A stretch of DNA of 64,000 nucleotides from CAMDHY01 sp046156265 (GCF_046156265.1 NZ_JAWDIR010000022.1:1-64000), one strand, 5' to 3'; shown: positions 24,472-33,603, counted from the stretch's first letter. Notes: a model not told the origin generated them from the letters alone. Made by a program: numbers and translations.

Positions 24472-25485
24472 ATGGACCATCCCCGCACTGTCGAACCCGC
24501 CGAAGCCACCGACCCGCCGGGAACGCCGCGCGAGCGCGTCGCAGCGCTGGCCGACGCCCTGCAGGCCGGCCTCGTCGGCCACGCGGCGCTCGTCGAGCGG
24601 CTGATGATCGCGCTGCTGGCCGGCGGTCACCTCCTCGTCGAGGGCGCTCCGGGGCTTGCCAAGACGCGGGCGGTGAAGCGCCTCGCCGACGGGCTCGAGG
24701 CCTCGTTCTCCCGCATCCAGTGCACGCCGGACCTGATGCCGGCCGACCTCACCGGCACGCCCGTCTGGCGGCCCGACCGCGGCGTCTTCGAGTTCGTCGC
24801 CGGCCCCGTCTTCCACTCGCTGCTGCTCGTCGACGAGATCAACCGCGCCCCGCCGAAGGTGCAGTCGGCGCTGCTCGAGGCGATGGCCGAGCAGCAGGTG
24901 ACCTCGGCCGGCACCACCCACCCGCTGCCGGACCCGTTCATGGTGGTCGCCACCCAGAACCCGATCGAGCACGAGGGCACGTTCCCGCTGCCGGAGGCGC
25001 AGCTCGACCGCTTCCTCTTCCACGTCGCCGTCGGCTTTCCCGATGCGGTCGCCGAGCGCGGGATCCTCGACCTTGTCGAGCGCGAGCAGGTCGAAGCCGC
25101 CGGGCCGGCACCCACTCCCATCCGCCGCCTCACCGTCGCCGAGATCCGCGCCGCCCGCGCCGAGGTGGCGTCGGTGCATCTGGCGCCGGCCCTGAAGGAC
25201 TACATCGTCCGCCTGGTCATGGCGACGCGCGACGGCTCGGCCGGCGACGACGTCCGCGCCGCCATCGAGCATCCGGTGTCGCCGCGCGGCTCGCTGGCGC
25301 TCGCCGCCTCCGCCAAGGCGCGCGCCTACCTCTCGGGTCGCGCGTATGCCGTGCCGGAGGATGTCGCGACGCTCGCCGGCGACGCCCTCGCCCACCGCCT
25401 CGGCCTCACCTGGCGGGCGACCGCCGAGGGCGAGACGCCGCGCGGCGTCGTCGCCCGTCTGGTCGAGCGCGTCGTGCCGCTGTGA
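24472..25485 (+). CDS. MoxR-family AAA+ ATPase
   Basis: The 337-residue ATPase has Walker A GAPGLAKT (residues 58-65), Walker B LLLVDEIN and sensor ATQNPIEHEGTFPLPEAQLDRF. The AAA lid follows, as in MoxR proteins that help mature or insert metal into VWA proteins. GGGAGACG lies before the ATG. It is the first of seven closely spaced genes that make up a MoxR/Bat operon. Confidence 0.95.
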   Translation: MDHPRTVEPAEATDPPGTPRERVAALADALQAGLVGHAALVERLMIALLAGGHLLVEGAPGLAKTRAVKRLADGLEASFSRIQCTPDLMPADLTGTPVWRPDRGVFEFVAGPVFHSLLLVDEINRAPPKVQSALLEAMAEQQVTSAGTTHPLPDPFMVVATQNPIEHEGTFPLPEAQLDRFLFHVAVGFPDAVAERGILDLVEREQVEAAGPAPTPIRRLTVAEIRAARAEVASVHLAPALKDYIVRLVMATRDGSAGDDVRAAIEHPVSPRGSLALAASAKARAYLSGRAYAVPEDVATLAGDALAHRLGLTWRATAEGETPRGVVARLVERVVPL

Positions 25486-25498
25486 GGGCGCGGGAGCG

Positions 25499-26407
25499 AT
25501 GGTCGCCCAACCGATGACCGCCGGCACCGACGTCGACACCGAGGCGCTGCTGATGCTCCGCCACGTCGTCGCGGCGCACCGCCGCGCCGGCGTCGAGCGC
25601 ACGGCGGCGCTGCCGGGGCCGATCACCACCAAGCGGCGCGGTCGCGGCTCGGAGCCCGACGAGATCCGCCCGTGGACGCACGGCGACGACATCCGCCACA
25701 TCGACCGCAACACCACCGCCCGCACCGGCGTGCCGCACGTGCGCACCTTCCGCGACGAGCGCGAGCAGACGACGCTGCTGCTCGCCGATTTCCGCCCGTC
25801 GATGCTGTTCGGCACCCGCCGCGCCTTCCGTTCGGTCGCCGCCGCCGAGATCCTGGCGCTCGCCGGCTGGCGCGCCGTCGGGCTCGGGGCGCGGGTGGCG
25901 CTGATCGCCGTCGGCGCCTTCGAGCCGGTGTTCGTCCGCGCCGCCACCGGCGACCGGGCGATGACGGCGGTGATCGGCGGCCTCCGCCGCGCCCACGCCG
26001 CCGCGCTCGCCGCTGGTCCCGCCACCGATCCGCCGCTCGAGGACGCCCTTTCGCTCGCCGCCCGCTCGCTGCCGCGCGGCGGCACGGTGGTGCTCGCGAG
26101 CGCCCTCGACGCGCCCGGCGCCACCTTCGACGACACCGCCGCGACACTGCGCCGGCGCATCGACCTCGTCGTCGCCGTCGTCGGCGACGCCTTCCCGCGC
26201 GCGGCGCCGATCGGCGTCTACCCCTTTCTCACCACCACTGGGGCCCGCGGCGTCCACCACGGCGGGCGCGAGGCCGGCGACGCCGCCGCGGCCGAGTGGA
26301 TCGGCCGCCTCATGAGGCTCGGCTCCCGCGCGGTGTTGTTTCCGGCCGAAGAAGCGCCGGAGACGCAGATGCGGGCGATCGGGGAGCTGCATGGCGACCG
26401 ACGCTGA
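25499..26407 (+). CDS. DUF58 domain protein of Bat operon
   Basis: The 302-residue protein carries the DUF58 signature SEPDEIRPWTHGDDIRHIDRN, which includes the conserved GDD-R-IDW-like core, followed by RTFRDEREQTTLLLADFRPSM. DUF58 proteins accompany MoxR and VWA proteins and are thought to form part of a membrane-linked chaperone system. The ATG at 25499 follows GGGAG; a second ATG lies five codons on. It has no clear membrane helix. Confidence 0.9.
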   Translation: MVAQPMTAGTDVDTEALLMLRHVVAAHRRAGVERTAALPGPITTKRRGRGSEPDEIRPWTHGDDIRHIDRNTTARTGVPHVRTFRDEREQTTLLLADFRPSMLFGTRRAFRSVAAAEILALAGWRAVGLGARVALIAVGAFEPVFVRAATGDRAMTAVIGGLRRAHAAALAAGPATDPPLEDALSLAARSLPRGGTVVLASALDAPGATFDDTAATLRRRIDLVVAVVGDAFPRAAPIGVYPFLTTTGARGVHHGGREAGDAAAAEWIGRLMRLGSRAVLFPAEEAPETQMRAIGELHGDRR

Positions 26408-26867
26408 TCCGCTCGCGGCGCTGCGGCCGATCCGGCTGCCGGCCGAGGCGCCCGCGCCGCTCCTCGACCTTCTGGCGCTGTCGGTCGCCGCCGGCATTCT
26501 CGTCGCGCTCGCGATCCTGCTCGCGCCGCGGATCGCCGCTGCGCTTTCCCGCCGTCGGTCGCCGCGCCGGCGTTTTGCCACGGCACTCGCCGCCGCCCGG
26601 GCGCTGCCGGCCGACGAGCGCCTCGCCGCCCAGGCCGCTGCGCTGCGCGCCTACGTCGCCGCCATCGCCGGCGAGGACGCGGCGCGGACCCAGGGCGAGG
26701 CGTGGCTCGCCCGCCTGGACGCCGCGTTCGCCACCACCGTCTTCACCGCCGGCCCCGGCCGCCTCTATGGCGAGACGCTCTACCGGCCGGTCGATGCCGC
26801 GGAGGTTGGCGCGGCAGAGACCGCGCTCTCGGCGTTGCTTTCCGGCAGGAGGGTCGTGCCGTGCTGA
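26391..26867 (+). CDS. DUF4381-like membrane protein of Bat operon
   Basis: The 158-residue protein has one membrane helix (LLDLLALSVAAGILVALAILLAP) near its N-terminus and a helical cytoplasmic part. Its position between DUF58 and BatA, and a C-terminal 'LYGETLYRPVDA' segment, match DUF4381. It overlaps the DUF58 gene by 17 bases and the next by seven. The precise role in the Bat complex is unknown. Confidence 0.8.
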   Translation: MATDADPLAALRPIRLPAEAPAPLLDLLALSVAAGILVALAILLAPRIAAALSRRRSPRRRFATALAAARALPADERLAAQAAALRAYVAAIAGEDAARTQGEAWLARLDAAFATTVFTAGPGRLYGETLYRPVDAAEVGAAETALSALLSGRRVVPC

Positions 26868-27973
26868 GCCTCGCCACCCCGCTCGCCCTGCTCGCCTTGC
26901 CGCTGCCGCTGCTGGCGCGGCGACTGCTGGCGCGGCGTGCCGGCGAGGCGGCGGCGCTGCGCGTGCCGGCCTCCCTCGTCGGGATCAGTGACGGCGCGAC
27001 GCCCGCGACCGCCGGCGGCGGCGTGGCGCGGCTGGCGCTGGCCTCGCTCGCCTGGATCGCCCTCGTCGTCGCCGCCGCCGGGCCGCAGAGCGTGCTGCCG
27101 GACGCGCTGCAGCCGATGAGCGGCCGCGAGATCATGCTGGCGCTCGACTTCTCCGGCTCGATGGAGGCGAAGGACTTCGTCCTCGACGGCACGCCGGTCC
27201 GCCGCATCGATGCGGTGAAGGCGGTGGCATCCGAGTTCCTGCAGCGGCGCGCCGGCGACCGCGTCGGCCTCGTCGCCTTCGCGGAAGAAGCCCAACTCGC
27301 CGCCGTGCCGACCTTCGACCTCGCCGCCGTGGCGGAAATCCTCGGCGAGATCGAGATCGGGGCGCTCGGCCGCTCCACCGCCATCGGTGACGGCCTCGGC
27401 CTGTCGCTGAAGCGGCTGAAGGACTCGACCTCGCCCTCGCGCGTCGTTGTGCTCCTGTCGGACGGCACCAACACCGCCGGCGCCGTCGGCGCCGAGGCGG
27501 CGGCGAAGCTCGCCGAGACGATGGGCGTACGCGTCCACACCATCGCGCTCGGCAGCGACACCACGCTCGAAGGCGAACTCCAGGGCGCCTCGATCCGCGT
27601 CGACGAGGCTGCACTCTCCGACATCGCGGCGGCCAGCGGCGGCAGCGCCTTCCGGGTGCAGTCGACCGACGACCTCCGCCAGGTGACGGCGGCGATCGAC
27701 GCCTTGGAGCCGATCGCCTTCCCCGCCGCCCCGGTCGTCGCCGTGCGCGAGCTGTGGCCGTGGCCGGCGGTGGCCGCCCTCGTCCTCTGCCTCGCCGGCT
27801 TCGCTCTCGGCGACGGCGGCGCCCGCCTGATGCCCGCCCGCCTCGCCGCGCTGGCAACCCGCCTGCGGCCCGCCCGGTCCCGCTCCGCAGCTTCGCGAGG
27901 GGATGGCTCTCCGCCACGCCCCGGCGCTTCGGCCCCTCTAGCCGCTTCCCCCGAGACCCGGAGGGCGGCATGA
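26861..27973 (+). CDS. VWA-domain protein, BatA-like
   Basis: The 370-residue protein has an N-terminal membrane pair (LATPLALLALPLPLLARRL and LALASLAWIALVVAAAG), a von Willebrand A domain with intact MIDAS Asp96-x-Ser98-x-Ser100 (LDFSGSM) and SDGTNT, and a C-terminal helix (WPAVAALVLCLAGFALG). I start at the GTG at 26861, which follows GGAGGG. The product would bind a divalent ion and engage partner proteins in the periplasm or at the membrane. Confidence 0.92.
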   Translation: MLSLATPLALLALPLPLLARRLLARRAGEAAALRVPASLVGISDGATPATAGGGVARLALASLAWIALVVAAAGPQSVLPDALQPMSGREIMLALDFSGSMEAKDFVLDGTPVRRIDAVKAVASEFLQRRAGDRVGLVAFAEEAQLAAVPTFDLAAVAEILGEIEIGALGRSTAIGDGLGLSLKRLKDSTSPSRVVVLLSDGTNTAGAVGAEAAAKLAETMGVRVHTIALGSDTTLEGELQGASIRVDEAALSDIAAASGGSAFRVQSTDDLRQVTAAIDALEPIAFPAAPVVAVRELWPWPAVAALVLCLAGFALGDGGARLMPARLAALATRLRPARSRSAASRGDGSPPRPGASAPLAASPETRRAA

Positions 27974-28893
27974 GCCTCGACGCGTTCACGCTGCTCCGGC
28001 CGTGGTGGCTGCTGGCGCCGCCGCTGATCCTGGCTCTCGCGATCCTGGCCCGCAGCCGCGGCGACCTGGGCGACTGGCGGCGGGCGATCGATGCGCCGCT
28101 GCTCGCGGCGCTGACTGCCCGCGGCGCCGTCGTCTCCGCCAGCCGGCGGGCGCTGGGGCTGTCGGCCTGGCTCGTCGCCGCGGCACTGATCGGCTTGGCG
28201 CTCGCCGGCCCGGCGATCGAGCGACGCGACGCCGCCGGCTGGCGCAACCTCGACGCCCTCGTCGTCGCCCTCGACGTGTCGCGCTCCATGAGCGAGGGCG
28301 GCGCCTTCGACGAGGCGCGCTTCGCCACCCTGCAGGTGCTCGACGCCGCTGCGGGACGGCAGGCGGCGCTCGCCCTCTATGCCGGCGACGCCTACCTCGC
28401 CAGCGCGTTTTCGACCGACCGCGAGGCCTTGCGCCCCCTCGTCGCCGCCGGCCTCGAAGGCGCCGTGCCCGATCCCGGCAGCGCGCCGGTGCGCGCCATC
28501 GCGCTCGCCGGCGCCCGGCTGTCCGCCGCCGGCATGGTCGGCGGCGACGTCGTCATCGTCACCGACGGCGGCGGCATCGACGCCGCGGCCCTTGCCGCCG
28601 CCGCGCGCTTCGCCGCCGACGGCCGCCGCCTGCACGTCGTCCACGTCCCTTCCACCGCCATCGGCGGCGCGCCGACCGGCGACCGTGGCGCCGCGGCGCG
28701 CCTCGCGGCCACCGGCGGCGGCAGCTTCGCCGATGCCGCCGACCCGACCGCGGTGGCCGCCGCCGTCGCCCGTCCCGCGACGGCCGGCCTCGCCGAGAGC
28801 GGCTTCACCGCCTTCGCCTGGACCGACCTGGGCCGAGGCCTCCTTGCCCTGGCGGCGTTGCCGATGCTGCTGCTTTTCCGGAGGCGGACATGA
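27970..28893 (+). CDS. VWA-domain protein, BatB-like
   Basis: The 307-residue protein has two N-terminal membrane helices (WWLLAPPLILALAILA, AWLVAAALIGLALAG) and a VWA domain with MIDAS Asp102-x-Ser104-x-Ser106 (LDVSRSM). A C-terminal helix (LALAALPMLLLF) comes before the FRRR end. It overlaps the gene before it by ATGA, so it is translationally coupled. It is probably the partner of the BatA-like protein. Confidence 0.9.
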   Translation: MSLDAFTLLRPWWLLAPPLILALAILARSRGDLGDWRRAIDAPLLAALTARGAVVSASRRALGLSAWLVAAALIGLALAGPAIERRDAAGWRNLDALVVALDVSRSMSEGGAFDEARFATLQVLDAAAGRQAALALYAGDAYLASAFSTDREALRPLVAAGLEGAVPDPGSAPVRAIALAGARLSAAGMVGGDVVIVTDGGGIDAAALAAAARFAADGRRLHVVHVPSTAIGGAPTGDRGAAARLAATGGGSFADAADPTAVAAAVARPATAGLAESGFTAFAWTDLGRGLLALAALPMLLLFRRRT

Positions 28894-29735
28894 GGGCGCC
28901 GCTGATCGCTATCGTCGCTATCGCGGCGCTGGCGCTCGCGGCGTTCGCCGGCGCCGAGCGGATCGGCCGGGCGCTGCTGTCGGCCGGTAGGCCCGCCCTC
29001 GCGGCTCCCCTCCTCGCCGATCCGGCTTGGAAATCGGTGGCACTCTATGAGGCAGGTGATCCCGGCGCCGCCGCCGAGGGTTTCCGCACCGCCGGCGGCC
29101 CGTCGGCCGCCTACAATCTCGGCAACGCGCTCGCCCGCGCCGGCCGCTGGAAGGAGGCGGTGAAGGCCTACGACGTGGCGCTCGCCCGCGATCCCGACGA
29201 TGCCGACGCGCGCACCAACAAGGCGATCGTCGAGGCGGCGATCGCCGCCGCCGAGGCGGGGGAGGGCGACGATTCCCTCAGCGACGCCAACGCCCGGGCG
29301 ACGCGCGAGAACCGCGGCGCCGATTCGACCGCTGCCGACGACGACACGCCGACCTCATCCTTCGGCGACGGCATGGCCGGCGACAAGGAGGCCGGCGGCG
29401 CCTCGAAGAGCCCCGGCACCAGCCGCGTCGACCGGCGCGGCAAGGCGCGGCCCGGCGACAGCGAGACCGGACAGGCGAGTTCGAAGGGCGCCGCCACCGA
29501 CAGCGCCGGCCGCTCCGGCCGCTCCGGCGGCATGACGTCTGCCGCGGTTACCGACGAGACGGCCGCGCCGCAAGCCGAGCGCCCTGCCCTCGACGAAAGC
29601 GCCCAGGCGACGCTGCAGTGGCTCGCCGCCATTCCCGATGATCCGGTGAAGTTCCTGCGGCTGCGGATCGCCGCCGAGCACCAGCACCGCATCCAGTCCG
29701 GCACCGCCGTGCCGCCGGGAGGAGACCCGTGGTGA
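28890..29735 (+). CDS. TPR protein, BatC-like
   Basis: The 281-residue protein has an N-terminal hydrophobic segment (LIAIVAIAALALAAFAG) and TPR repeats (YNLGNALARAGRWKEAVKAYDVALARDPDDAD). A long Ser/Gly/Asp-rich disordered middle of about 90 residues follows, then a short C-terminal helix. It overlaps both neighbours by a few bases. BatC-type TPR proteins hold the complex together. Confidence 0.85.
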   Translation: MRAPLIAIVAIAALALAAFAGAERIGRALLSAGRPALAAPLLADPAWKSVALYEAGDPGAAAEGFRTAGGPSAAYNLGNALARAGRWKEAVKAYDVALARDPDDADARTNKAIVEAAIAAAEAGEGDDSLSDANARATRENRGADSTAADDDTPTSSFGDGMAGDKEAGGASKSPGTSRVDRRGKARPGDSETGQASSKGAATDSAGRSGRSGGMTSAAVTDETAAPQAERPALDESAQATLQWLAAIPDDPVKFLRLRIAAEHQHRIQSGTAVPPGGDPW

Positions 29736-31021
29736 GCCCGCTCCGCCTCGCGCTCGTCGCTCTCGTCCTCGCGGCGCCCCTTGCTGTGTGGCCCGTCGCC
29801 GCCGAGACGCCCACCGCCCGGCCCGCCGTCGCGCAGCCCGCCGTCGCGATCGACGGCGCCCGCCTCCGCCTCGAGGTGGTCTCGAACGGCCGGCCGCCGA
29901 TGGTGCAGGAGATGGTGCTGGTGCGGGTGCGCGGCTTCTACACGATCCCGATCGCGCTGACGAAGCTCGAGGTGCCGCCGATGGAGGGCTTCCGCGTCCT
30001 CACCATCGGCCGCGAGCACTGGGCGGAGGCGCAGGAGGACGGCATCCAGGGCCGCGCGATGGAACAGACGCTGGCCCTGTTCCCGCAGGCGAGCGGCCGT
30101 CTGACCATCCCGCCGATCGTGCAGCACCTCACCGTCTTCGACACGGCCGGAAAGCGCGTCGAGGTGGCGATCGCCACCGCCGCGACGACGCTCGAGGTCG
30201 CAGCACCCACGGTCGCGGCCGGGACGTGGTGGCTGCCGGCCCGCCGCCTGACGCTGACGGAGACGTGGAGCGAGCCGCCGGAGGCGCTCGCCATCGGCCG
30301 CCCCGTCCGCCGCACCGTGACGCTCGAGGCCGAGGGCGTCACCGACGACCAGCTACCGCCGCCGCCGAAGCTCGCCGCCGCCGGCCTCATCGTCTTTTCC
30401 GAGGCGCCGGAGCGGCGCACCGTCATTTCCGCCGAGCCGAAGGGCAAGAAGGGCGAGGCGCTGCGGCAGTCGCTGCCGCGCCCCGGCCGCCTCGCCGTGG
30501 TCGAGGGCCGCGACGGGCCGATCGGCCGGATCGTCTATTCCTGGGCGGTGCGGCCGGTCTCCGGCGCTCCGGCCGAACTGCCGGAGATCAGCATTCCGTG
30601 GTTCGACACCGAGGCGGGGGAGATGCGCATGGCGGTTCTGCCCGCGCGGACGGTCGCCTTCCGCCAGGCCGGCCGCAGCCTCGAGGAACTCGAGCGCGAC
30701 ATCGGCCTCACCGCCAGGCCTATGACACCGGTGAGCCGCACGCCGGGCGACCTGGCGCTGGCGGCACTGGCCTTCCTCACCGCCGCCACCGCGACGACGG
30801 CGCTGCTGCGCCGCCGGCTCGTGCCGGCCGGCGGCCCGCTGTCGCGGTTCATGGGAAAACTGCGGGACGGATGGGCGCGCCGCCGCGCGCGTCGGGCGCT
30901 GCGGCGTGGCGATGACGCCACGGCGTGGCGGCTGACGGCGGGGCTTGCCACGCCCGCCGACGTGGCGGCGCGCGAGGCTATCGAGCGCCGGCTGTTCGGT
31001 GCCGGCGGCGGACGGCCTTAG
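29732..31021 (+). CDS. BatD-like oxygen-tolerance protein
   Basis: The 429-residue protein has a signal peptide (LRLALVALVLAAPLAVWPVAA), a large beta-rich periplasmic part and a C-terminal membrane helix (ALAALAFLTAATATTALL) with a basic tail. That is the layout of BatD. Two GTG codons stand in a row at 29729 and 29732; the second fits the GGAGGAG site better and overlaps the stop of the TPR gene. It is the last gene of the operon and is convergent with the ferredoxin-NADP reductase gene. Confidence 0.88.
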   Translation: MSPLRLALVALVLAAPLAVWPVAAETPTARPAVAQPAVAIDGARLRLEVVSNGRPPMVQEMVLVRVRGFYTIPIALTKLEVPPMEGFRVLTIGREHWAEAQEDGIQGRAMEQTLALFPQASGRLTIPPIVQHLTVFDTAGKRVEVAIATAATTLEVAAPTVAAGTWWLPARRLTLTETWSEPPEALAIGRPVRRTVTLEAEGVTDDQLPPPPKLAAAGLIVFSEAPERRTVISAEPKGKKGEALRQSLPRPGRLAVVEGRDGPIGRIVYSWAVRPVSGAPAELPEISIPWFDTEAGEMRMAVLPARTVAFRQAGRSLEELERDIGLTARPMTPVSRTPGDLALAALAFLTAATATTALLRRRLVPAGGPLSRFMGKLRDGWARRRARRALRRGDDATAWRLTAGLATPADVAAREAIERRLFGAGGGRP

Positions 31022-31024
31022 CCC

Positions 31025-31798
31025 TCAGCGCTCGACGAAGGCCTTCTCGATGACGTAGTCGCCGGCCTCGCCGGTGTTGCCTTCCTCGAAGCCGCGCGCG
31101 TCGAGCAGCGCCTTGAGGTCGGCGAGCATCGCCGGGCTGCCGCAGATCATCACCCGGTCGTGCGCCTGCTCGAGCGGCGCCACGCCGATGTCCTCGAACA
31201 GCTTGCCGGAGGTGATGAGGTCGGTGATGCGGCCGCGGTTGTGGAAGGGTTCGCGCGTCACCGTCGGGTAGTAGATCAGCTTCTCGCGGATGAGTTCGCC
31301 GATCAGCTCGTCCTGCGGCAGCTCCTGCGTGATGCGCTCGCCATAGGCGAGCTCGGCCACCTGCCGGCAGCCGTGCACCAGCACCACCTTCTCGAACTGG
31401 TCGTAGGTCTCCGGGTCGCGGATGATGCTCATGAACGGGGCGAGGCCGGTGCCGGTGCCGAGCAAATAGAGGTTCCGCCCGGCCTTCAGGTTGTCGATGA
31501 CCAGCGTGCCGACCGGCTTGCGGCCGACGATGATGCGGTCGCCTTCCTTGATGTGCTGCAGGCGCGAGGTGAGCGGGCCGTCCGGCACCTTGATCGACAG
31601 GAACTCGAGGTTCTCGTCGTAGTTCGTGCTGACGACGCTGTAGGCGCGCAGCAGCGGCTTGTTGTCGACCTTCAGGCCGATCATCGTGAACTGGCCGTTC
31701 TTGAAGCGGAACGCCTGGTCGCGCGTCGTCGTGAAGGAGAACAGCGTGTCCGTCCAGTGGTGGACGGAGAGCACCTGCTCCTCGAAGAATGCGCTCAT
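31025..31798 (-). CDS. fpr: Ferredoxin-NADP reductase
   Basis: The 257-residue enzyme transfers electrons between NADPH and ferredoxin or flavodoxin through FAD. The FAD-binding motif RAYSVVS, the NADP loop GTGTGLAPFMSI and the C-terminal CGSPAML and FVER end match bacterial class I Fpr, as does the length. The ATG at 31798 gives MSAFFEEQVLSVHHW, a typical start. It lies end to end with the Bat operon. Confidence 0.95.
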   Translation of the reverse strand: MSAFFEEQVLSVHHWTDTLFSFTTTRDQAFRFKNGQFTMIGLKVDNKPLLRAYSVVSTNYDENLEFLSIKVPDGPLTSRLQHIKEGDRIIVGRKPVGTLVIDNLKAGRNLYLLGTGTGLAPFMSIIRDPETYDQFEKVVLVHGCRQVAELAYGERITQELPQDELIGELIREKLIYYPTVTREPFHNRGRITDLITSGKLFEDIGVAPLEQAHDRVMICGSPAMLADLKALLDARGFEEGNTGEAGDYVIEKAFVER

Positions 31799-32265
31799 CG
31801 GGCTCTCGCTCCGGTTCAAGGCCGCGGGGCGGCGGGTCGGGTTCGGCAAGGCACGGCGGACTGGGCGACAGGCACGGCAGGTCGGATGGTCTTCGGCCCG
31901 ACACGGTCGGCACGGCCGTCCGCCGTAGCCGTTCCGACCGACCCGCGCGGGGCATCACATACGGCGACGGGCGCCCGGTTTCCAGACCGTGGAAACGCCG
32001 GATGGCGCAGCGGACCCCAACGCGGACGCGGCGCGGAGCCTGCCGACGTTCCCTGCCCATTTTGCCGGGCGTGCGATGATGAGGCGATCATTCCCCGGTC
32101 CGCGCCTCCCGCCACCCGCCCATGCCCCCGGCTCAAGCGGTGTTGGAATGGCAGTTCATTCGTACACAAACATGGTACGGTAATACCGTCATCCTATCAA
32201 GGCGGGACTGCGACTGTTTGGCGCGGGTTGTGGGGTTGGGCCGTGACGGCGCCGCACTTGAGACA

Positions 32266-32414
32266 CGTCCTCCCCCTGCCATGGGGGAGGACAGCCGTGC
32301 CGAAGGCGCGGCAGGTGGGGGCCCGTCAATCCCAACGCGAACCCGAGTTTGGATTGACAGGCCCCACCCTGACCGCTTCGCGGTCCGTCCCTCCCCCTGG
32401 CAGGGGAGGGACGC
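32266..32414. repeat. Dispersed ~150-bp intergenic repeat, copy 1
   Basis: The unit begins CGTCCTCCCCCTG and ends CCCCTGGCAGGGGAGGGACG. Each end can fold on itself, with GTGGGGGCCCGTCAATCC and GGATTGAC-GGCCCCAC in the middle forming a long inverted repeat. A second full copy lies at 44150-44303. Such palindromic elements are non-coding and common between genes in alphaproteobacteria. Confidence 0.85.
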
Positions 32415-32434
32415 GTCGTCACCGTTTCCGCCCT

Positions 32435-32500
32435 TCACCTCAGCCCATCCTCGCCCTTCATCTTCGCCTTGGTCAGGCCGACCGGCACCAGAGGACCTTC
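32435..32500 (-). pseudogene. Remnant of the DUF1185 gene 3' end
   Basis: The minus strand encodes VPVGLTKAKMKGEDGLR followed by a stop. It closely matches the last residues of the complete DUF1185 protein at 32985-33569 (PRVGGLTTAEMKGEDGLR). Similarity covers about 60 bases and then ends. It looks like a partial duplication of the gene end, left behind 500 bases downstream of the intact gene. Confidence 0.75.
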
Positions 32501-32581
32501 GGGCCGGGCCTCGATCCTGGAGTGCCTCGCCGCCAACTGATAGATCAGCCTCTGCCGACCCTTCTCGCCAGCGACTTGTCC

Positions 32582-32905
32582 ATGTTCGCCCTCAGGCTTG
32601 CGATGCTTCCCGTCTACGCCGCGCTCGTGGTCGTGAAGTTCCGCTACGTGCTGCTCAGCTTCGCGCTGATTCCCCTGATCTTCAACCTCGACACCGCCCC
32701 TTACGGAAATTACCGCCCGCTTCTCGTGAACCTCGCCAATCTCTCCATGATGTTCGCAATCCTGCTCTTCATGATCGCAGTTTCTAGTCACAGCTATTTT
32801 TTCGGACGGAGCGGAAAGTATAAATCCGACTACATGCGCGCAACGACAGCCCGAGAGATCCTCCAGATTTACCGGAAGGCGGTCGATACTCTTCTGAAGC
32901 GGTGA
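32582..32905 (+). CDS. Small membrane protein, unknown function
   Basis: The 107-residue protein has two or three membrane helices (AMLPVYAALVVVKF, VLLSFALIPLIF, LSMMFAILLFMIAV) and a soluble, basic C-terminal tail (YMRATTAREILQIYRKAVDTLLKR). The sequence is clearly less GC-rich than its neighbours, which hints at transfer. The start at 32582 is uncertain because no good ribosome-binding site is seen. A strong terminator-like hairpin follows 45 bases after the stop. No family is recognised. Confidence 0.6.
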   Translation: MFALRLAMLPVYAALVVVKFRYVLLSFALIPLIFNLDTAPYGNYRPLLVNLANLSMMFAILLFMIAVSSHSYFFGRSGKYKSDYMRATTAREILQIYRKAVDTLLKR

Positions 32906-32948
32906 GAGGTGCCCGGTCTGCAAACTATGCCCCAGTAGCACAACGCGA

Positions 32949-32977
32949 CCCCCCCCCCCGCAAGGGGGGAGGGTTTT
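32949..32977 (+). terminator. C-tract/G-tract hairpin with T run
   Basis: An 11-base C run (32949-32959) is followed by GCAA and six G (32964-32969), giving a stem of six G-C pairs closed by a GNRA tetraloop. AGGGTTTT then follows. It would end the transcript of the small membrane protein and lies between two convergent genes. The C run is prone to length change and to sequencing error. Confidence 0.65.
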
Positions 32978-32984
32978 CGGCGTC

Positions 32985-33569
32985 TTATCTCAGCCCGTCC
33001 TCGCCCTTCATCTCCGCCGTCGTCAGGCCGCCCACGCGCGGCAGTGGCCTGCCGCTGTCGGTCACCGCCACGGCCACCATGATCTCGTTCGCCCGCGGGG
33101 CGTCGGCGATCGACACCGTCATGCCGTCGAAGTGGCTGCGCACGTAGGCGGCGTCCTTGTGGCCGAGGGGCACGTCGAGGTCGGCGCCGGGGCCGCCGCG
33201 CTTCTTCGACGACGGCACCAGCGCCGCGCCCTTGCCGAGCACCTTGCGCAAGGGCGCGCCGAGCTTCGGGTGCAGGATCGCGGCGGCGTGCTCGAGCTCG
33301 CCCTCGGTGCCGACCAGCGCCGCCTTGCCGTAGCTCTCGGCCGCCGGCCCGTCGATGCCGAGCGCCGCCACCGCCTTCTCGCCGAGGAGAGCGCCCAGTT
33401 CCTCGCCGACGTCGATCAGCTCGGACAGGTCCTCGACATAGCGACCGGCGAAGGGGTTCTCGATGACGGCGATCGCCGCCGCCCGCCGCGTCGGCGGGTC
33501 GACCGGGCGGCCCATCTCGGTCAGCGTCTCCTCGACCACCGTGACGATCTTGCGGATCTTCGCCTTCAT
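32985..33569 (-). CDS. DUF1185 'amino acid synthesis' family protein
   Basis: The 194-residue protein matches the PF06684 family, named for amino acid synthesis without a proven reaction. Features include IRKIVTVVEETLTEMGRPVDPPTRRAAAIAVIENPFAGRYVEDLSEL and the ending LPRVGGLTTAEMKGEDGLR. The ATG at 33569 is preceded by the UPF0280 stop 35 bases upstream, so it is the last gene of the molybdenum-hydroxylase cluster. Its constant company with 6-hydroxynicotinate-reductase-like genes suggests a role in N-heterocycle metabolism. A partial copy of its 3' end lies at 32435-32500. Confidence 0.88.
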   Translation of the reverse strand: MKAKIRKIVTVVEETLTEMGRPVDPPTRRAAAIAVIENPFAGRYVEDLSELIDVGEELGALLGEKAVAALGIDGPAAESYGKAALVGTEGELEHAAAILHPKLGAPLRKVLGKGAALVPSSKKRGGPGADLDVPLGHKDAAYVRSHFDGMTVSIADAPRANEIMVAVAVTDSGRPLPRVGGLTTAEMKGEDGLR

Positions 33570-33603
33570 TGACCTTCGCCCTTGTTCCCGATGCACCGGA
33601 TTT

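Larger units (their letters stand above)
31799..32581. other. Intergenic region with repeat copy and gene remnant
   Basis: These 783 bases have no intact gene. They contain, in order: the fpr promoter region, a 13-base palindrome ACGGTA-A-TACCGT (32177-32189), a dispersed repeat (32266-32414) and a remnant of the DUF1185 gene end (32435-32500). I see nothing supported in 31799-32170. Confidence 0.6.

Noticed and set aside
31160..32581. Long plus-strand frame in front of the small membrane protein
   Set aside because: It runs antisense to fpr and through a palindromic repeat; only the hydrophobic last 107 codons look like protein.
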